From positions 1 to 64,000 of the forward strand of contig CXTY01000002.1 in the NCBI GenBank assembly GCA_001404055.1: a DNA stretch of 64,000 bases, given 5' to 3'. Each line of letters opens with the position of its first letter. The stretch's first letter is position 1. Of this stretch, positions 34,646 to 43,783 are shown in pieces. The notes below the pieces were generated by a model, which was not told the origin of the DNA, did no database searches, and saw nothing but the letters and a program-made list of their open reading frames with translations. The position numbers were made by a program, and so were the translations under genes. The stretch is from Roseibium album (GTDB lineage Bacteria > Pseudomonadota > Alphaproteobacteria > Rhizobiales > Stappiaceae).

Positions 34646-34666
34646 TGTCCAGCCCGAAGACATAGG
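34646..34666. repeat. 21-bp direct repeat, copy 2
   Basis: Identical to 24560-24580 (starts TGTCCAGCCC, ends GACATAGG), again 10-12 bp after a tRNA-like end. Probably another IS481-type terminus without its gene. Confidence 0.6.
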
Positions 34667-34679
34667 AAACCTGGTTTCC

Positions 34680-35090
34680 TCAATTTCTAACCACGAACAC
34701 CGAACACTCGGCCCTGCGGACGACACGAGAGGCAGTCGAGCCGAGGAAATAGTCCGTGGCAGAAGGGTGGTGTGACCCGACGACTATCAGGTCTACATTG
34801 TTGTCGGTGGCAAATTGCGCGATTTGAACACCTGGTTTGCCGGTGGCGACCTTGCAGTCAATCGCGCTGTCTTCGCCTGCAACAGCCCGCAGCCGGTCGG
34901 TGACTTTCTGGCTGAGGTGGTTGTCGACCTTCAGATCCACGAATTCGGAAACGAACCCGGGAATATTCTCCAGAACGGTCAATAGCGTGATCCGACCGCC
35001 CGCTGCCAGCAAATGGCGTGCAGTTTCCAGTTTTCGTTCAACTATGTTCTCGTGGTCCAACGCCACAGGGATGAGGATATTGTTGTACAT
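34680..35090 (-). CDS. Universal stress protein, UspA family
   Basis: This 136-residue single-Usp-domain protein has MYNNILIPVALDHEN at the N-terminus and the ATP-binding signature VVGSHHPSATDYFLGSTASRVVRRA near the end. It is the last gene of the DHPS operon, 35 bp after the exporter. Usp genes linked to TRAP operons are known (TeaD next to TeaABC), where the protein tunes transporter activity; here that is an inference from context. Confidence 0.88.
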   Translation of the reverse strand: MYNNILIPVALDHENIVERKLETARHLLAAGGRITLLTVLENIPGFVSEFVDLKVDNHLSQKVTDRLRAVAGEDSAIDCKVATGKPGVQIAQFATDNNVDLIVVGSHHPSATDYFLGSTASRVVRRAECSVFVVRN

Positions 35091-35125
35091 CGCAGTTACT
35101 CCTCTTTACGTCTTCAACGTTAAAC

Positions 35126-36202
35126 TCAGCCAAGTGGCTGCGGGCCTAAGAAAATCAGACCTGCACCGACCAGAACCGCAAGGAACAGGGTTTCGGCGAC
35201 CAGCAGGGCAACCGAGGCGCGCCCAACTTTCATCAGGTCCTTGGGAACGGTTTTCAATCCAACAGCAGCTATCGCCAGAAGCAGTAGCCAACGGGATGAA
35301 GATGCTGCAGTGTCTGTCAGGAACGGCGGCAGTGTCACAAACGAATTTAGTGTTGCCAGCACCACGAACCCGACAACAAACAAGGGCACAAGCGGTGGCC
35401 GGGGCCCACTTCCCTCTTCCCTGTTGCCGGTCGTCCTGATCACGAGGACCGCCAAAACAACCACGGGTGCGAGCATGGCAACGCGTATCAATTTGACCAA
35501 CGTTGCGGTTTCACCAGCCACTTCAGAAATCGAAAAACCTGCGCCGACCACCTGGGCGACATCATGAATTGTCGCGCCCAGGTAGATCCCCGCCGTCCAG
35601 TCATCGAACGCGAGCGCTTGTCCGAGCAGCGGGTACAGGATCATGGCGATCGTCGAAAGAATGGTCACGCCCACAACCGTGAATACCAGGCGTTCCTCAG
35701 AGCGATCATCGCGCGGCAAAATCGCGGCAATTGCCATGGCTGCCGAAGCACCGCAAATGGCAACCGACCCCGCTGAAAGAAGTCCGAAGCGGTACCGGAA
35801 TCCGAATATGCGTGCGGCTGCCAGCCCAAAACCGATTGTCGCAAACACGGCACCAATTACCAGTCCGACCACCGGCAGGCCCAGAGCGCCAACGACATCA
35901 AAACTGATCCTGAGGCCGAGCAGTGCGACGCCAAGGCGAAGCAATTGTCGCGCGCCGAATGCGATGCCTGTCTTGCATCGGACATCTTCCGATAGAAAAT
36001 TGAGCGAAATCCCCAAAAGTAGCGCCAACAACATGGCGGGAGCGCCGTAGTGTTCGGCAATAAACTGACTTGCAAGTGCAATCACACCTGCCACCAGAAC
36101 ACCGGGCAGAATACCTCGAATACGTTCACCCAGTACTGTTGGCGACCAAGGTGAATTCTCTTTGAAACGCCCGAAAACACCGAAAAAACTAGACTTTTCC
36201 AT
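35126..36202 (-). CDS. YeiH-family (COG2855) membrane protein, probable sulfite/sulfate exporter
   Basis: This 358-residue protein has about 10 membrane segments, with family motifs LLLGISLNFLSEDVRCKTGI, LLRLGVALLGLRIS, GAVAICGASAAMA-type helix (AGSVAICGASAAMAIAAILP) and AGIYLGATIHDVAQVVGAG. Members of this family recur in sulfonate-degradation loci, where they are proposed to export the sulfite released by the lyase. That fits the SuyAB genes just upstream. ATG at 36202 has GAGAGA upstream and overlaps the slcC end by 14 bp. Confidence 0.85.
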   Translation of the reverse strand: MEKSSFFGVFGRFKENSPWSPTVLGERIRGILPGVLVAGVIALASQFIAEHYGAPAMLLALLLGISLNFLSEDVRCKTGIAFGARQLLRLGVALLGLRISFDVVGALGLPVVGLVIGAVFATIGFGLAAARIFGFRYRFGLLSAGSVAICGASAAMAIAAILPRDDRSEERLVFTVVGVTILSTIAMILYPLLGQALAFDDWTAGIYLGATIHDVAQVVGAGFSISEVAGETATLVKLIRVAMLAPVVVLAVLVIRTTGNREEGSGPRPPLVPLFVVGFVVLATLNSFVTLPPFLTDTAASSSRWLLLLAIAAVGLKTVPKDLMKVGRASVALLVAETLFLAVLVGAGLIFLGPQPLG

Positions 36203-37199
36203 ATGCAATCTCTCGGATGGCTTCTAGGTAACGCAAGGGCACATCAATTCCGTTTTCCTGTGCTGACCTGATGGCAGCAGCACGCCGCTTGCCCGGAAGA
36301 CGGGCGCCGTCAATGGCCTCGATCTGATCCAGCAGTTCCAGAAGCCGTGCTTGAAATGCAGCAGTTTCAAAGGGCCTCAGGGCAATCAGAAACTGCCCGA
36401 CACCCGGTGGCGGGCCCTCTCCGGTGAAAAAGGATGAGGCTTCGGTGCTACGCGCCGCACCGGTCATGATCGCGGCCAATATCTCAACCATGAGAGCAAG
36501 CGCGGTGCCTTTTGCCTCCCCAATGGGCAACATGGTGCCTTCAAGAGCGGCCTTGGCATTCGTTGTCGGAATGCCATCGCAGTCCAGAGCCCAATTCTCC
36601 TGGATCGGTTGGCCAGCCTTGTACGCGTTCATAACCTTGCCACGAGCAACGCGGGACAAGGACAGGTCGATGACAAGGGGATCGTTGTCTCCACCCGGCG
36701 CAGCAAAGGCAATCGGGTTTGTTCCAAAAACGGGATCCTTGCCGCCCCAGGGAGCCATGGCTGCAGGAGCGTTGGCGACCATGAGCGCACAAAGGCCGCG
36801 GCGGGCAAGTTTCTCGACCTGCACCGACAAGGCTCCGCAATGATGCGAACGCGTAATCCCGATCATGGCGCTGCCGTGCCGCATTGCCAGGTCAGCGCCC
36901 TTCGCAATTGCCTCATCCAGCGCTGGATAAGCAAAGCCGTTCCCCGCGTCTGTCAGAAGACTTGTCGTGCCGCTTTTCTTTGTCACGACCAGTGCATCTG
37001 ACCGAATTTTTCCGGAACGAACCTGCGCAATATAGTCCTCAACGCGCGAAAACCCGTGGCCCACCTGACCTTCGGCTTCCGCTCCAACGAGCGCAGTGGC
37101 AACGGAACGCGCAACAGTCTCGGGCACTGCCTCGGCTAAAAAGGCGGCCTCGATCATCTCGGTCGCCTTAGAAAGGCTGATCCGTTCAATTGCTGTCAT
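36189..37199 (-). CDS. slcC: (R/S)-sulfolactate dehydrogenase, ComC/SlcC-type Ldh family
   Basis: This 336-residue protein belongs to the malate/L-sulfolactate dehydrogenase (Ldh_2) family. It shows SRVEDYIAQVRSG, the catalytic-region SHHCGALSVQVEKLARRG, and GGKDPVFGTNPIAFAAPG. With SuyAB and HpsN alongside, the role is interconversion of sulfolactate enantiomers through sulfopyruvate, so that the lyase's R-form is supplied. ATG at 37199 is the homology-supported start but has no ribosome site; a 12-bp hairpin lies just upstream, so coupling or attenuation from suyB is likely. The symbol rests on context plus family; a plain malate/lactate dehydrogenase is the alternative. Confidence 0.8.
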   Translation of the reverse strand: MTAIERISLSKATEMIEAAFLAEAVPETVARSVATALVGAEAEGQVGHGFSRVEDYIAQVRSGKIRSDALVVTKKSGTTSLLTDAGNGFAYPALDEAIAKGADLAMRHGSAMIGITRSHHCGALSVQVEKLARRGLCALMVANAPAAMAPWGGKDPVFGTNPIAFAAPGGDNDPLVIDLSLSRVARGKVMNAYKAGQPIQENWALDCDGIPTTNAKAALEGTMLPIGEAKGTALALMVEILAAIMTGAARSTEASSFFTGEGPPPGVGQFLIALRPFETAAFQARLLELLDQIEAIDGARLPGKRRAAAIRSAQENGIDVPLRYLEAIREIAYGKV

Positions 37200-37211
37200 A
37201 AATTTTGGTTT

Positions 37212-37239
37212 GCGGGTGGCTGCGCTTGCAACCACCCGC
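37212..37239 (-). promoter_or_regulatory. Hairpin between suyB and slcC
   Basis: GCGGGTGGTTGC and GCAGCCACCCGC pair as a 12-bp stem (one G-T) around AAGC. It ends 12 nt before the slcC ATG and is followed by AAACCAAAATTT, not a T-run. It may protect or pace the upstream message. Confidence 0.55.
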
Positions 37240-37246
37240 TCCTCAC

Positions 37247-38428
37247 TCAGGCGCTTCGATAGAGTTTGGTCATTGAGAATTCCCGATGGCCCAGGGCTTC
37301 TGCCGCTGTATTGCGACCGTTTGCAGTCCGGCGGACCATGTCGATCAACTCGTCGCCAGCTTCGTCGATGGTCATGTCCCGTCGCAGAATGCCCGAGACA
37401 TCAACATCCACATGCTCGCTCATGGTGCGGACGGTGCGCGGATTGGCGGTAATCTTGATGACAGGTACAATCGGATTGCCGACCACGTTTCCTTGGCCGG
37501 TTGGGAAGGTGTGGATCACCGCACCGCCAGCTGCCATCAGTGTCACGCACTCAGCCGCTGCAGAGGACGAATCCATGAAGTAGAGGCCTTTGCCCGAATT
37601 CGGAGCTTCCGCAGGTTCCAGAATGTCCACGAACTCGGAAGTACGACCAATTTTCTCCAGATTTCCGAGTGCCTTTTCCTCAATCGTCGTCAGACCACCT
37701 TCGATGTTACCCTTGGTCGGTTGACTGTCTGAGAGGTCGTCCGTCTGGTGGGCGAAGATCACATCGTCCTGGTAGGCTTTCCACATCTTGTACCAGCGCT
37801 CACCGACCTCTTCATTGATCGCGCGTTTCTGACAAATGTGCTCGGCGCCTGTGATTTCAGACGTTTCCCCGAAAAAGCCGGTAATGCCTTCAGGCAGGAG
37901 CTTGTCATACATGTTGCCGACGGTCGGGCAGGACCCGAGACCGGTTGTCGTGTCGCTCTCGCCGCATTTTGTCGAGATCCAAAGTTCGCTCAGAGCAACT
38001 TCTTCCCGCTGCAGTTCAGTAGACCAATGCACGAATTCCTTGGCTTTCCAGGAGGCGGCACGAATGGTCTCAAAGTCACCGTTCTGTTCAATCGAAAATT
38101 CAGCGACAGGCTTGCCGGTTTTCCGGATACCGTCAGCAATACGCTTGGTCCAGCTCGGTTCAATTCCGATCACAACCACGGCCGCAACATTCGGATTTGC
38201 GCCGGTTCCGATCATGGTGCGAAAATGCAGATCCAGATCTTCGCCGAACTGCAACCGACCATAGGCATGCGGAATGGCGAGCGTACCCTTCACGTTGTTG
38301 GCAACGGCCTCACAGGCCGCATTCGAAATGTCGTCCACAGGCAGAATGACGACATGATTGCGTACGCCAACACGGCCGTTTTCGCGCCTGAATGCATTTA
38401 CCGTGGTGTTTGAGTATTTGGAGGACAT
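37247..38428 (-). CDS. suyB: (2R)-3-sulfolactate sulfo-lyase, large subunit
   Basis: This 393-residue protein belongs to the UxaA/altronate dehydratase large-subunit superfamily: [26 protein letters not shown] at the start, [20 protein letters not shown] in the middle with conserved cysteines, and [27 protein letters not shown] near the end. With SuyA it splits sulfolactate into pyruvate and sulfite. ATG at 38428 has GGAG 8 nt upstream; the small subunit ends 13 bp earlier. Pairing with suyA, hpsN and slcC makes the sulfonate role much more likely than altronate dehydration. Confidence 0.9.
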   Translation of the reverse strand: MSSKYSNTTVNAFRRENGRVGVRNHVVILPVDDISNAACEAVANNVKGTLAIPHAYGRLQFGEDLDLHFRTMIGTGANPNVAAVVVIGIEPSWTKRIADGIRKTGKPVAEFSIEQNGDFETIRAASWKAKEFVHWSTELQREEVALSELWISTKCGESDTTTGLGSCPTVGNMYDKLLPEGITGFFGETSEITGAEHICQKRAINEEVGERWYKMWKAYQDDVIFAHQTDDLSDSQPTKGNIEGGLTTIEEKALGNLEKIGRTSEFVDILEPAEAPNSGKGLYFMDSSSAAAECVTLMAAGGAVIHTFPTGQGNVVGNPIVPVIKITANPRTVRTMSEHVDVDVSGILRRDMTIDEAGDELIDMVRRTANGRNTAAEALGHREFSMTKLYRSA

Positions 38429-38440
38429 GGGCACGGCTCC

Positions 38441-38731
38441 TTACCAGCGCTTCGTTTTGCAATTGTGAGTGTGGACATGAGCGCCCTTCGGAATGTCGGC
38501 TATGATCTTGCCAATGTCCTCGCCATATTTGGTCGCGGTATCGCCTTCACTGAGATCTTTCAGCGCAATCTTGTGCCCGATTGGAACGTCAGCACCCGAG
38601 GTGAGACGGAAGGTTGAATTGTCGTGGGTGACACAGCACAGCATATCCGTGCCGGCGGTGAGCCCCTCTACAACGACCACGCCGACATTGTCGGCGCTTT
38701 CATGCACGAGCAGGTGGGGAATTTCAGACAT
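38441..38731 (-). CDS. suyA: (2R)-3-sulfolactate sulfo-lyase, small subunit
   Basis: This 96-residue SAF-domain protein (PHLLVHESADNVGVVVVEGL, DVPIGHKIALKDL, then GAHVHTHNCKTKRW at the end) is the usual small partner of SuyB. ATG at 38731 has a perfect AGGAG 8 nt upstream and overlaps the alcohol dehydrogenase end by 8 bp. The His-rich C-terminus (HVHTHN) is the family signature. Confidence 0.9.
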   Translation of the reverse strand: MSEIPHLLVHESADNVGVVVVEGLTAGTDMLCCVTHDNSTFRLTSGADVPIGHKIALKDLSEGDTATKYGEDIGKIIADIPKGAHVHTHNCKTKRW

Positions 38732-39737
38732 GAACGTCTCCTGTTGAGTCTGGCTTGAGCAAAATTTTCGGTGCCGCAATGCGGCCCGCACGTAGATCGG
38801 AAAAGGCACCAGCGCCGTCAGCAAGAGGGCGGACTTCACTCCAGTCGAGAGATCCAAGCCGGCCGTCGAACATGGCCTGTGCCGTGTCCCGAAAGTCTTG
38901 CGCCGTGTAAGTGTAGGTACCTAAAAACGTGATTTCCTGCAGTGTCATACGACGGATATCGAGACCGCCTTCGGCTGAACCCAGGCCAATGTGAGCGATG
39001 ACCCCGCCCGGCCTGACAACCTTGGAGGCCAAGGTGCGTGTGGGGGCAAAACCAACTGCATCGATCACGATGTCGAACTGACCGGCGTCTTCCTGATCGC
39101 TGTCCTGCAATACGTTGAAACCACACAGGGTTCGCAGCAGCTTGGCGCGCTCGGCGTTCGGTTCGATAACCCGAATATCGGTTACGTCCTGTGCCTTCAG
39201 ACTGAGTGCTGCCCCGACCCCGATGGCACCGCCTCCGATGACCAGCGCCGTCGGAGTGTCCACGCTGTCGTGCAGCGTGCGCCTTGCAAGGCGAACCGCA
39301 TGCCAGCCGCACGCAATTGGCTCGGCAAGAGCGGCTTGATGATCACTCACGTGACCTGGAACCGGAACAAGATTTTGCTGTGGCATTGCGAGGAAATCTG
39401 CAAAACCACCTTCACGCGGTTGCATGGAAATGATCTGACGGTCAGGGCACAGATTGTCGCGACCGGAACTGCAGGCCGCGCAAATACCGCAGGTCACAAG
39501 AGGGTTGACCGTCACACGCTTTCCTGCCGTTGGCCCGCTGGCAATCGTTCCGGCCACTTCATGTCCAAGAATGAGTGGCGCAGGGCGTCTTTCGTCGTGA
39601 CCGAGATACGCATGCATGTCAGAGCCACAAATACCGGTACATTCGACGCGAATGAGAACTTCATCCGACTTCGGTTGCGGATCGGGGACACTGCTATAGG
39701 CCAGTTCTTCCGGGCCCGTGTAAACCAGCGCTTTCAT
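38724..39737 (-). CDS. Zn-dependent alcohol dehydrogenase, DHPS 2-dehydrogenase candidate
   Basis: This 337-residue medium-chain dehydrogenase has the catalytic Zn site from CTGICGSDMHAY and GHEVAGTI, the structural-Zn cysteine cluster CGICAACSSGRDNLC, and the NAD fold VIGGGAIGVGAALSL. In DHPS loci a Zn-alcohol dehydrogenase and an SDR (called HpsO and HpsP) are proposed to interconvert R- and S-DHPS by oxidation and reduction at C2. I do not assign which letter applies. ATG 39737 overlaps the SDR end by 4 bp. Confidence 0.82.
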   Translation of the reverse strand: MKALVYTGPEELAYSSVPDPQPKSDEVLIRVECTGICGSDMHAYLGHDERRPAPLILGHEVAGTIASGPTAGKRVTVNPLVTCGICAACSSGRDNLCPDRQIISMQPREGGFADFLAMPQQNLVPVPGHVSDHQAALAEPIACGWHAVRLARRTLHDSVDTPTALVIGGGAIGVGAALSLKAQDVTDIRVIEPNAERAKLLRTLCGFNVLQDSDQEDAGQFDIVIDAVGFAPTRTLASKVVRPGGVIAHIGLGSAEGGLDIRRMTLQEITFLGTYTYTAQDFRDTAQAMFDGRLGSLDWSEVRPLADGAGAFSDLRAGRIAAPKILLKPDSTGDVHV

Positions 39738-40504
39738 TTTGCGGTGAATCCCCCGTCGACCATCAGGATCTGGCCGGTGACATAGTCCGATGCTGGCGAG
39801 CACAAGAACAGCAATGGGCCGTCGATATCCTCAAGCTTGCCATTGCGACCAGCACAGGTTTGTGCGGCGTTGCGCGCAGCACGGTCAGCGTCACCAAATA
39901 CGGCAGCCGTTAGCTCTGTTGGAAAAAAGCCGGGTCCAATCGCGTTGGCATTGATCCCGTCTTTTGACCACGCTTCGGCCATTGCCCTCGTTAGCTGGGC
40001 TATTCCACCTTTGGAAGCGCCATAGGCCAACCCGCCGGGAAAGGCGCGTGTGGTTTGAAGCGACGCAAAATTTATTATGCGTCCCCATTTTCCCATTGCC
40101 ATTGCAGGAACCAGCGCCTGGCTTAGAAAAAACGGCACGGTCAGGTTCAACGCCATCGTGATATCCCAGCCTTCCGGTGTGACATCACTGGCTGACTGCC
40201 GCGTGTTGATACCCGCAGCATGGACAACGATCTGCGGTGCTCCGAAAGGAGCGTTGATCCGCTCCACAACGCTATCCAGCGAATTGCGATCGCTCAGATC
40301 AGCGGTGACGGCGGCTGTCTGACCGCCCGTTTCAGCTCGCCACGATTCCAGTTCCACAGCTCTTCGTGCAACGCCAACCACCGATGCACCCGCCTCGGCG
40401 AGAACGGTCGCTGCACGTCGGCCCAGACCAGAGCTGGCACCTGTCACACAGGCGACCTTTCCAGACACGTCAAAAAGTCCAGTCGTCGTGTTTTGTTCAG
40501 GCAT
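39734..40504 (-). CDS. SDR-family oxidoreductase, DHPS 2-dehydrogenase candidate
   Basis: This 256-residue classical SDR has TGASSGLG cofactor motif (about 21-28), NAAG-equivalent HAAGIN, catalytic Ser in NFASLQTT and Tyr-Lys in LAYGASKGG, and a PGFFPTELT exit loop. It is coupled by overlap to HpsN upstream (8 bp) and to the Zn-dehydrogenase downstream (4 bp). With the latter it likely converts the S-form of DHPS to the R-form used by HpsN. Assignment from context. Confidence 0.82.
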   Translation of the reverse strand: MPEQNTTTGLFDVSGKVACVTGASSGLGRRAATVLAEAGASVVGVARRAVELESWRAETGGQTAAVTADLSDRNSLDSVVERINAPFGAPQIVVHAAGINTRQSASDVTPEGWDITMALNLTVPFFLSQALVPAMAMGKWGRIINFASLQTTRAFPGGLAYGASKGGIAQLTRAMAEAWSKDGINANAIGPGFFPTELTAAVFGDADRAARNAAQTCAGRNGKLEDIDGPLLFLCSPASDYVTGQILMVDGGFTAK

Positions 40505-41804
40505 CGGCAGTCAGGTCGAAGGTTTCATCAGGGAAGTATTTTTTCAGCCTGATATCGGCGGTCCTTGCGTGACCTTCCATGCCTTCCAGGCGAGAGATAC
40601 GCGCGGTGGCCTCGGCAACCGGTTTGGCGCCTTCGCGTGTTGCGCGCTGCCAGGTCACGATCTTCATGAATTTGTGGACAGAAAGGCCACCGGTGTATGT
40701 GGCAGCGCCGGACGTTGGCAAAACGTGGTTGGTTCCAGACGCCTTATCGCCAAAGGCAACTGTTGTTTCTTCGCCAAGGAAAAGAGACCCGTAACACGCA
40801 AGCCTTTCCAGCCACCAGTCGAGGTCTTCGGCCTGAACAGTCAGATGTTCCGGGGCATACGTATCGGATGTTTCCGCCATTTCTTCCCGGCTGTCGCACA
40901 GGATGACCTCTGCATAATCGCGCCAAGCGGCAGTTGCGTTGTCGCGATTGACTTCCGGAAGCTCGTCTATGAGCTCTGGTACGCGTTGCATGACCTTTTC
41001 AGCGCGTTCGCGCGTATCGGTAACGAGCCAGACTGGTGAATTATAGCCGTGCTCTGCCTGACCGACGAGATCGGCCGCAACCACTTCCGGATCGGCCGAT
41101 GCATCGGCCAGGATCAGGCTGTCGGTGGGACCCGCAATCATGTCAATGCCAACCCGGCCAAACAGGATGCGTTTGGCCTCGGCAACGAACTGGTTGCCCG
41201 GACCGACCAGAATATTCGCCTTGGGTAAACCAAACAGGCCGAATGTCATCGCGGCAACACCCTGCACGCCGCCCATTGCCAAGATATTGTCTGCACCACA
41301 GACCTTGGCGGCATAAACGATGGCCGGATTGATACCGATACCGGGTCGTGGCGGGGAACAGGCAATGATGTTTTCACAGCCGGCAACCTTGGCCGTCGTG
41401 ACCGTCATGATGGCACTGGCAATATGAGAATAGCGACCGCCCGGGATGTAACATCCGGCCGTTTTCACAGGAATGCTTTTCTGACCAGCGACAAGCCCAG
41501 GGACGATTTCGATCTGCACATCCGTGCAGGTCTTCTTTTGCGTTTCGGCAAACAGCTTCACATTCGCATGCGCAAATTCTATATCGCGTTTCAGCTTTTC
41601 AGGAACCTGCGCAGATGCGGCATCAATATCTTCTTCGCTGAGCACAACGGCACCGTCGTACTTGTCAAACTTTGCCGCATATTCAAGCGCGACTGCATCG
41701 CCACCAGCTTCGATCGCATTGAGAATATCCTGTACGATTTTTGTGGTATCGGACGCATCGCTACGCGAGGTCAAAGACGCTTTTTTGAGATACTCAATAG
41801 GCAT
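40497..41804 (-). CDS. hpsN: Sulfopropanediol 3-dehydrogenase (HpsN)
   Basis: This 435-residue protein is of the histidinol dehydrogenase family. It shows GCYIPGGRYSHIASAIMTVTTAKVAGC, VGPGNQFVAEAKR, AGPTDSLILADASADPEVVAADLVGQAEHG with Zn-binding Gln/His, and THVLPTSGAA-like region NHVLPTSGAATYTGGLSVHKF. The branch with YAPEHLTVQAEDLDWW in catabolic operons is HpsN, which oxidises R-DHPS to sulfolactate in two NAD+ steps. The neighbours (TRAP, SuyAB, SlcC, exporter) give the complete DHPS route to pyruvate and sulfite, and no histidine-biosynthesis genes are near. Confidence 0.92.
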   Translation of the reverse strand: MPIEYLKKASLTSRSDASDTTKIVQDILNAIEAGGDAVALEYAAKFDKYDGAVVLSEEDIDAASAQVPEKLKRDIEFAHANVKLFAETQKKTCTDVQIEIVPGLVAGQKSIPVKTAGCYIPGGRYSHIASAIMTVTTAKVAGCENIIACSPPRPGIGINPAIVYAAKVCGADNILAMGGVQGVAAMTFGLFGLPKANILVGPGNQFVAEAKRILFGRVGIDMIAGPTDSLILADASADPEVVAADLVGQAEHGYNSPVWLVTDTRERAEKVMQRVPELIDELPEVNRDNATAAWRDYAEVILCDSREEMAETSDTYAPEHLTVQAEDLDWWLERLACYGSLFLGEETTVAFGDKASGTNHVLPTSGAATYTGGLSVHKFMKIVTWQRATREGAKPVAEATARISRLEGMEGHARTADIRLKKYFPDETFDLTADA

Positions 41805-41812
41805 TTTCAGTC

Positions 41813-43144
41813 CTACTTGTAGATGTCAGGAAGCAGCGTGGTGGAGATCGCCGGGACATAGGCGATCAGCAACGTCACGCAGAGCATGAAAAGAACGAAG
41901 GGGACCGCGCGGGCCGCGATCTTGAGGATCGATTCACCTGTCAGTCCGGAAACAACGAAGAGATTGAGACCCAGTGGGGGCGTGATGAAACCAACGCCGA
42001 GGGCCGTGATCATCATGATGCAGAACTGAATCTCGTTCATGCCGATGCTGTCGGCGAGTGGTTTCAGGATCGGCGCAAGGATCACAATGTTCGGCGTGGT
42101 TTCCATCACGCAGCCAGCGGCAATCAGGATGCCAACCATCAAAAGGATGAGCAATGCCGGTTCGCTCGTGAGCGTCGTTACTGAATACACGAACCCTTGA
42201 GGCACGCCGAGAATGGCCAGCGCCTGCGCCAGTGGTAGCGAGAAGGCAATGATCGGAACAATCACACCGTTGACCTTCGCCGAACTGACAAGCATGGCCG
42301 GGAAGTCGGACAGTTTCAGCGTGCCAAGGATGAACCCCATGGCGATTGTCACAACGACGGCCACGGCACCGGCTTCAGTTGGCGTCAGGCGACCTGAGAA
42401 GATGCCATAGAAGATGATGCCGGGAACAATGAAGGCATACCATCCCGATTTCAGCGCCTGGCCGATATTGACCAACCACTCCGAAAAGGTCATGAGACCG
42501 CCGCCTTCATAGGCATAGATCCTGTTCATGACGATGTTGGTCATCAGGATCGAAACCAGAATTGCGATACCCGGGATTAGCGCAGCAACAAAAAGCGTTG
42601 ACGCTGAAATCCCCAAAACCAGTCCGATGATGATGTAGGCGATCGAGGGCGGAATCAGAATTCCGGTACAGGCACCGGCCGCGACCAGCGCACAGGCATA
42701 GGGACGCGGATAGCCGCTTTCCACCAGACGCTCGATGGTCATGCGGCCGACGGCGGCGGCGCCCGCTGCATCCGAACCGGAAATTGCCGAGAACATGCCG
42801 CACACCAGAACGGTCGCAGACCCAAATCCGCCCTTTGCCCAGCAGGTCAGCGCCTCCGCGACATCAAGAAACTTTCGGCTGAGGCCGGTACGCACCAGCA
42901 CGTCACCCGTGAGGATGAAGAGCGGGACCGCCGTCAGGGCGAAGTGGTCGATGCCGTGAAACAGGCTTTCGCCGACCAGCGATAGGGGCAATGCGCCGGA
43001 TATCATCAGCATTGAGATCGCAGCAGCTCCAATGGCAGCCCAAACCGGCACGGCGAGTGCTATCAAGCCCACGAAAATCAGAACGGGACCATAAAACTCC
43101 CAACCAAGTTCAACTGTCTGTTGCTGAAGGTTTTGCCAAAGCAT
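41813..43144 (-). CDS. TRAP large permease of the DHPS system
   Basis: This 443-residue, about 12-segment DctM-type permease shows CGMFSAISGSDAAGAAAVGRMTI, ACTGILIPPSIAYIIIGLVLG, GIFSGRLTPTEAGAVAVVV and GFITPPLGLNLFVVSGLTG. ATG at 43144 is preceded by GAGGGAG and follows the small-permease stop by 11 bp. It ends 8 bp before hpsN, so uptake and first oxidation are on one message. It corresponds to one of the HpsKLM components. Confidence 0.9.
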   Translation of the reverse strand: MLWQNLQQQTVELGWEFYGPVLIFVGLIALAVPVWAAIGAAAISMLMISGALPLSLVGESLFHGIDHFALTAVPLFILTGDVLVRTGLSRKFLDVAEALTCWAKGGFGSATVLVCGMFSAISGSDAAGAAAVGRMTIERLVESGYPRPYACALVAAGACTGILIPPSIAYIIIGLVLGISASTLFVAALIPGIAILVSILMTNIVMNRIYAYEGGGLMTFSEWLVNIGQALKSGWYAFIVPGIIFYGIFSGRLTPTEAGAVAVVVTIAMGFILGTLKLSDFPAMLVSSAKVNGVIVPIIAFSLPLAQALAILGVPQGFVYSVTTLTSEPALLILLMVGILIAAGCVMETTPNIVILAPILKPLADSIGMNEIQFCIMMITALGVGFITPPLGLNLFVVSGLTGESILKIAARAVPFVLFMLCVTLLIAYVPAISTTLLPDIYK

Positions 43145-43155
43145 GATCGTCTCCC

Positions 43156-43671
43156 TCAATCAAACAGCTTGTCGCCTTCGTAAACGGGACGTCCGTCACG
43201 AAGGTCGCGATAATCGCGGATGAAGGATTGCAGCAAGCGGAGCAGAACCAGACCGAAGCCGAAGGGAACGGCCATCAGGAACCAGACCTGTGAAATTCGA
43301 AGTCCGTGGGTTACGGATCCGAATTTTGCCGACACAAGTACGGTTTCGAAGGACCAGTAAAACGCAACAAGGGCAACTGCGAACATGACAAGGTCGCCGA
43401 AGACGTAGAGCGCGGCTTTCGCACGCGGACCGACATATTGCATCAACACGTCAATTCGGATGTGGCCACGTTCCTTTACCGCCGCTGCCGCGCCAACCCA
43501 GGCAAGGTAGATAAACGAATAGCGGACGATTTCCTCACCCCAGATGGAGGAATAGGCAAACACCTCGCGTCGCACGACTTCCACAAACATGGTCAAGACG
43601 AGCATCACGTAGAAGACGAGAAGCAGCCATCGCTCGCCATTCTGATTTATGCTGCTGAGAATTCTGGTCAT
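43156..43671 (-). CDS. TRAP small permease of the DHPS system
   Basis: This 171-residue protein has four membrane segments and the DctQ features EVVRREVFAYSSIWGEEIVRYSFIYLAWVGAAAAVKERGHIRIDV (one segment of about residues 35-80) and LRISQVWFLMAVPFGFGLVLLRLL. ATG 43671 chosen by homology; a GTG two codons earlier is possible. It lies 112 bp after the binding-protein gene, a gap filled by a strong hairpin. Confidence 0.85.
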   Translation of the reverse strand: MTRILSSINQNGERWLLLVFYVMLVLTMFVEVVRREVFAYSSIWGEEIVRYSFIYLAWVGAAAAVKERGHIRIDVLMQYVGPRAKAALYVFGDLVMFAVALVAFYWSFETVLVSAKFGSVTHGLRISQVWFLMAVPFGFGLVLLRLLQSFIRDYRDLRDGRPVYEGDKLFD

Positions 43672-43748
43672 GAGCACTCACTTGCCGAACGCGCAAAGGC
43701 AGAAACCTGCGTGGACAACATTTGGATTGTTGCTTTTTCAGGAAAGAG

Positions 43749-43776
43749 TGGTCCGGCGCGTTTAAGCGCCGGACCA
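43749..43776 (-). terminator. Strong hairpin after the DHPS binding-protein gene
   Basis: TGGTCCGGCGC and GCGCCGGACCA form a perfect 11-bp stem around a 6-nt loop, 7 nt past the binding-protein stop. The following run on the minus strand (CTCTTTCC) is only weakly T-rich. Typical of mRNA segments that keep the binding protein more abundant than the permeases. Confidence 0.7.
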
Positions 43777-43783
43777 GAAGTAA

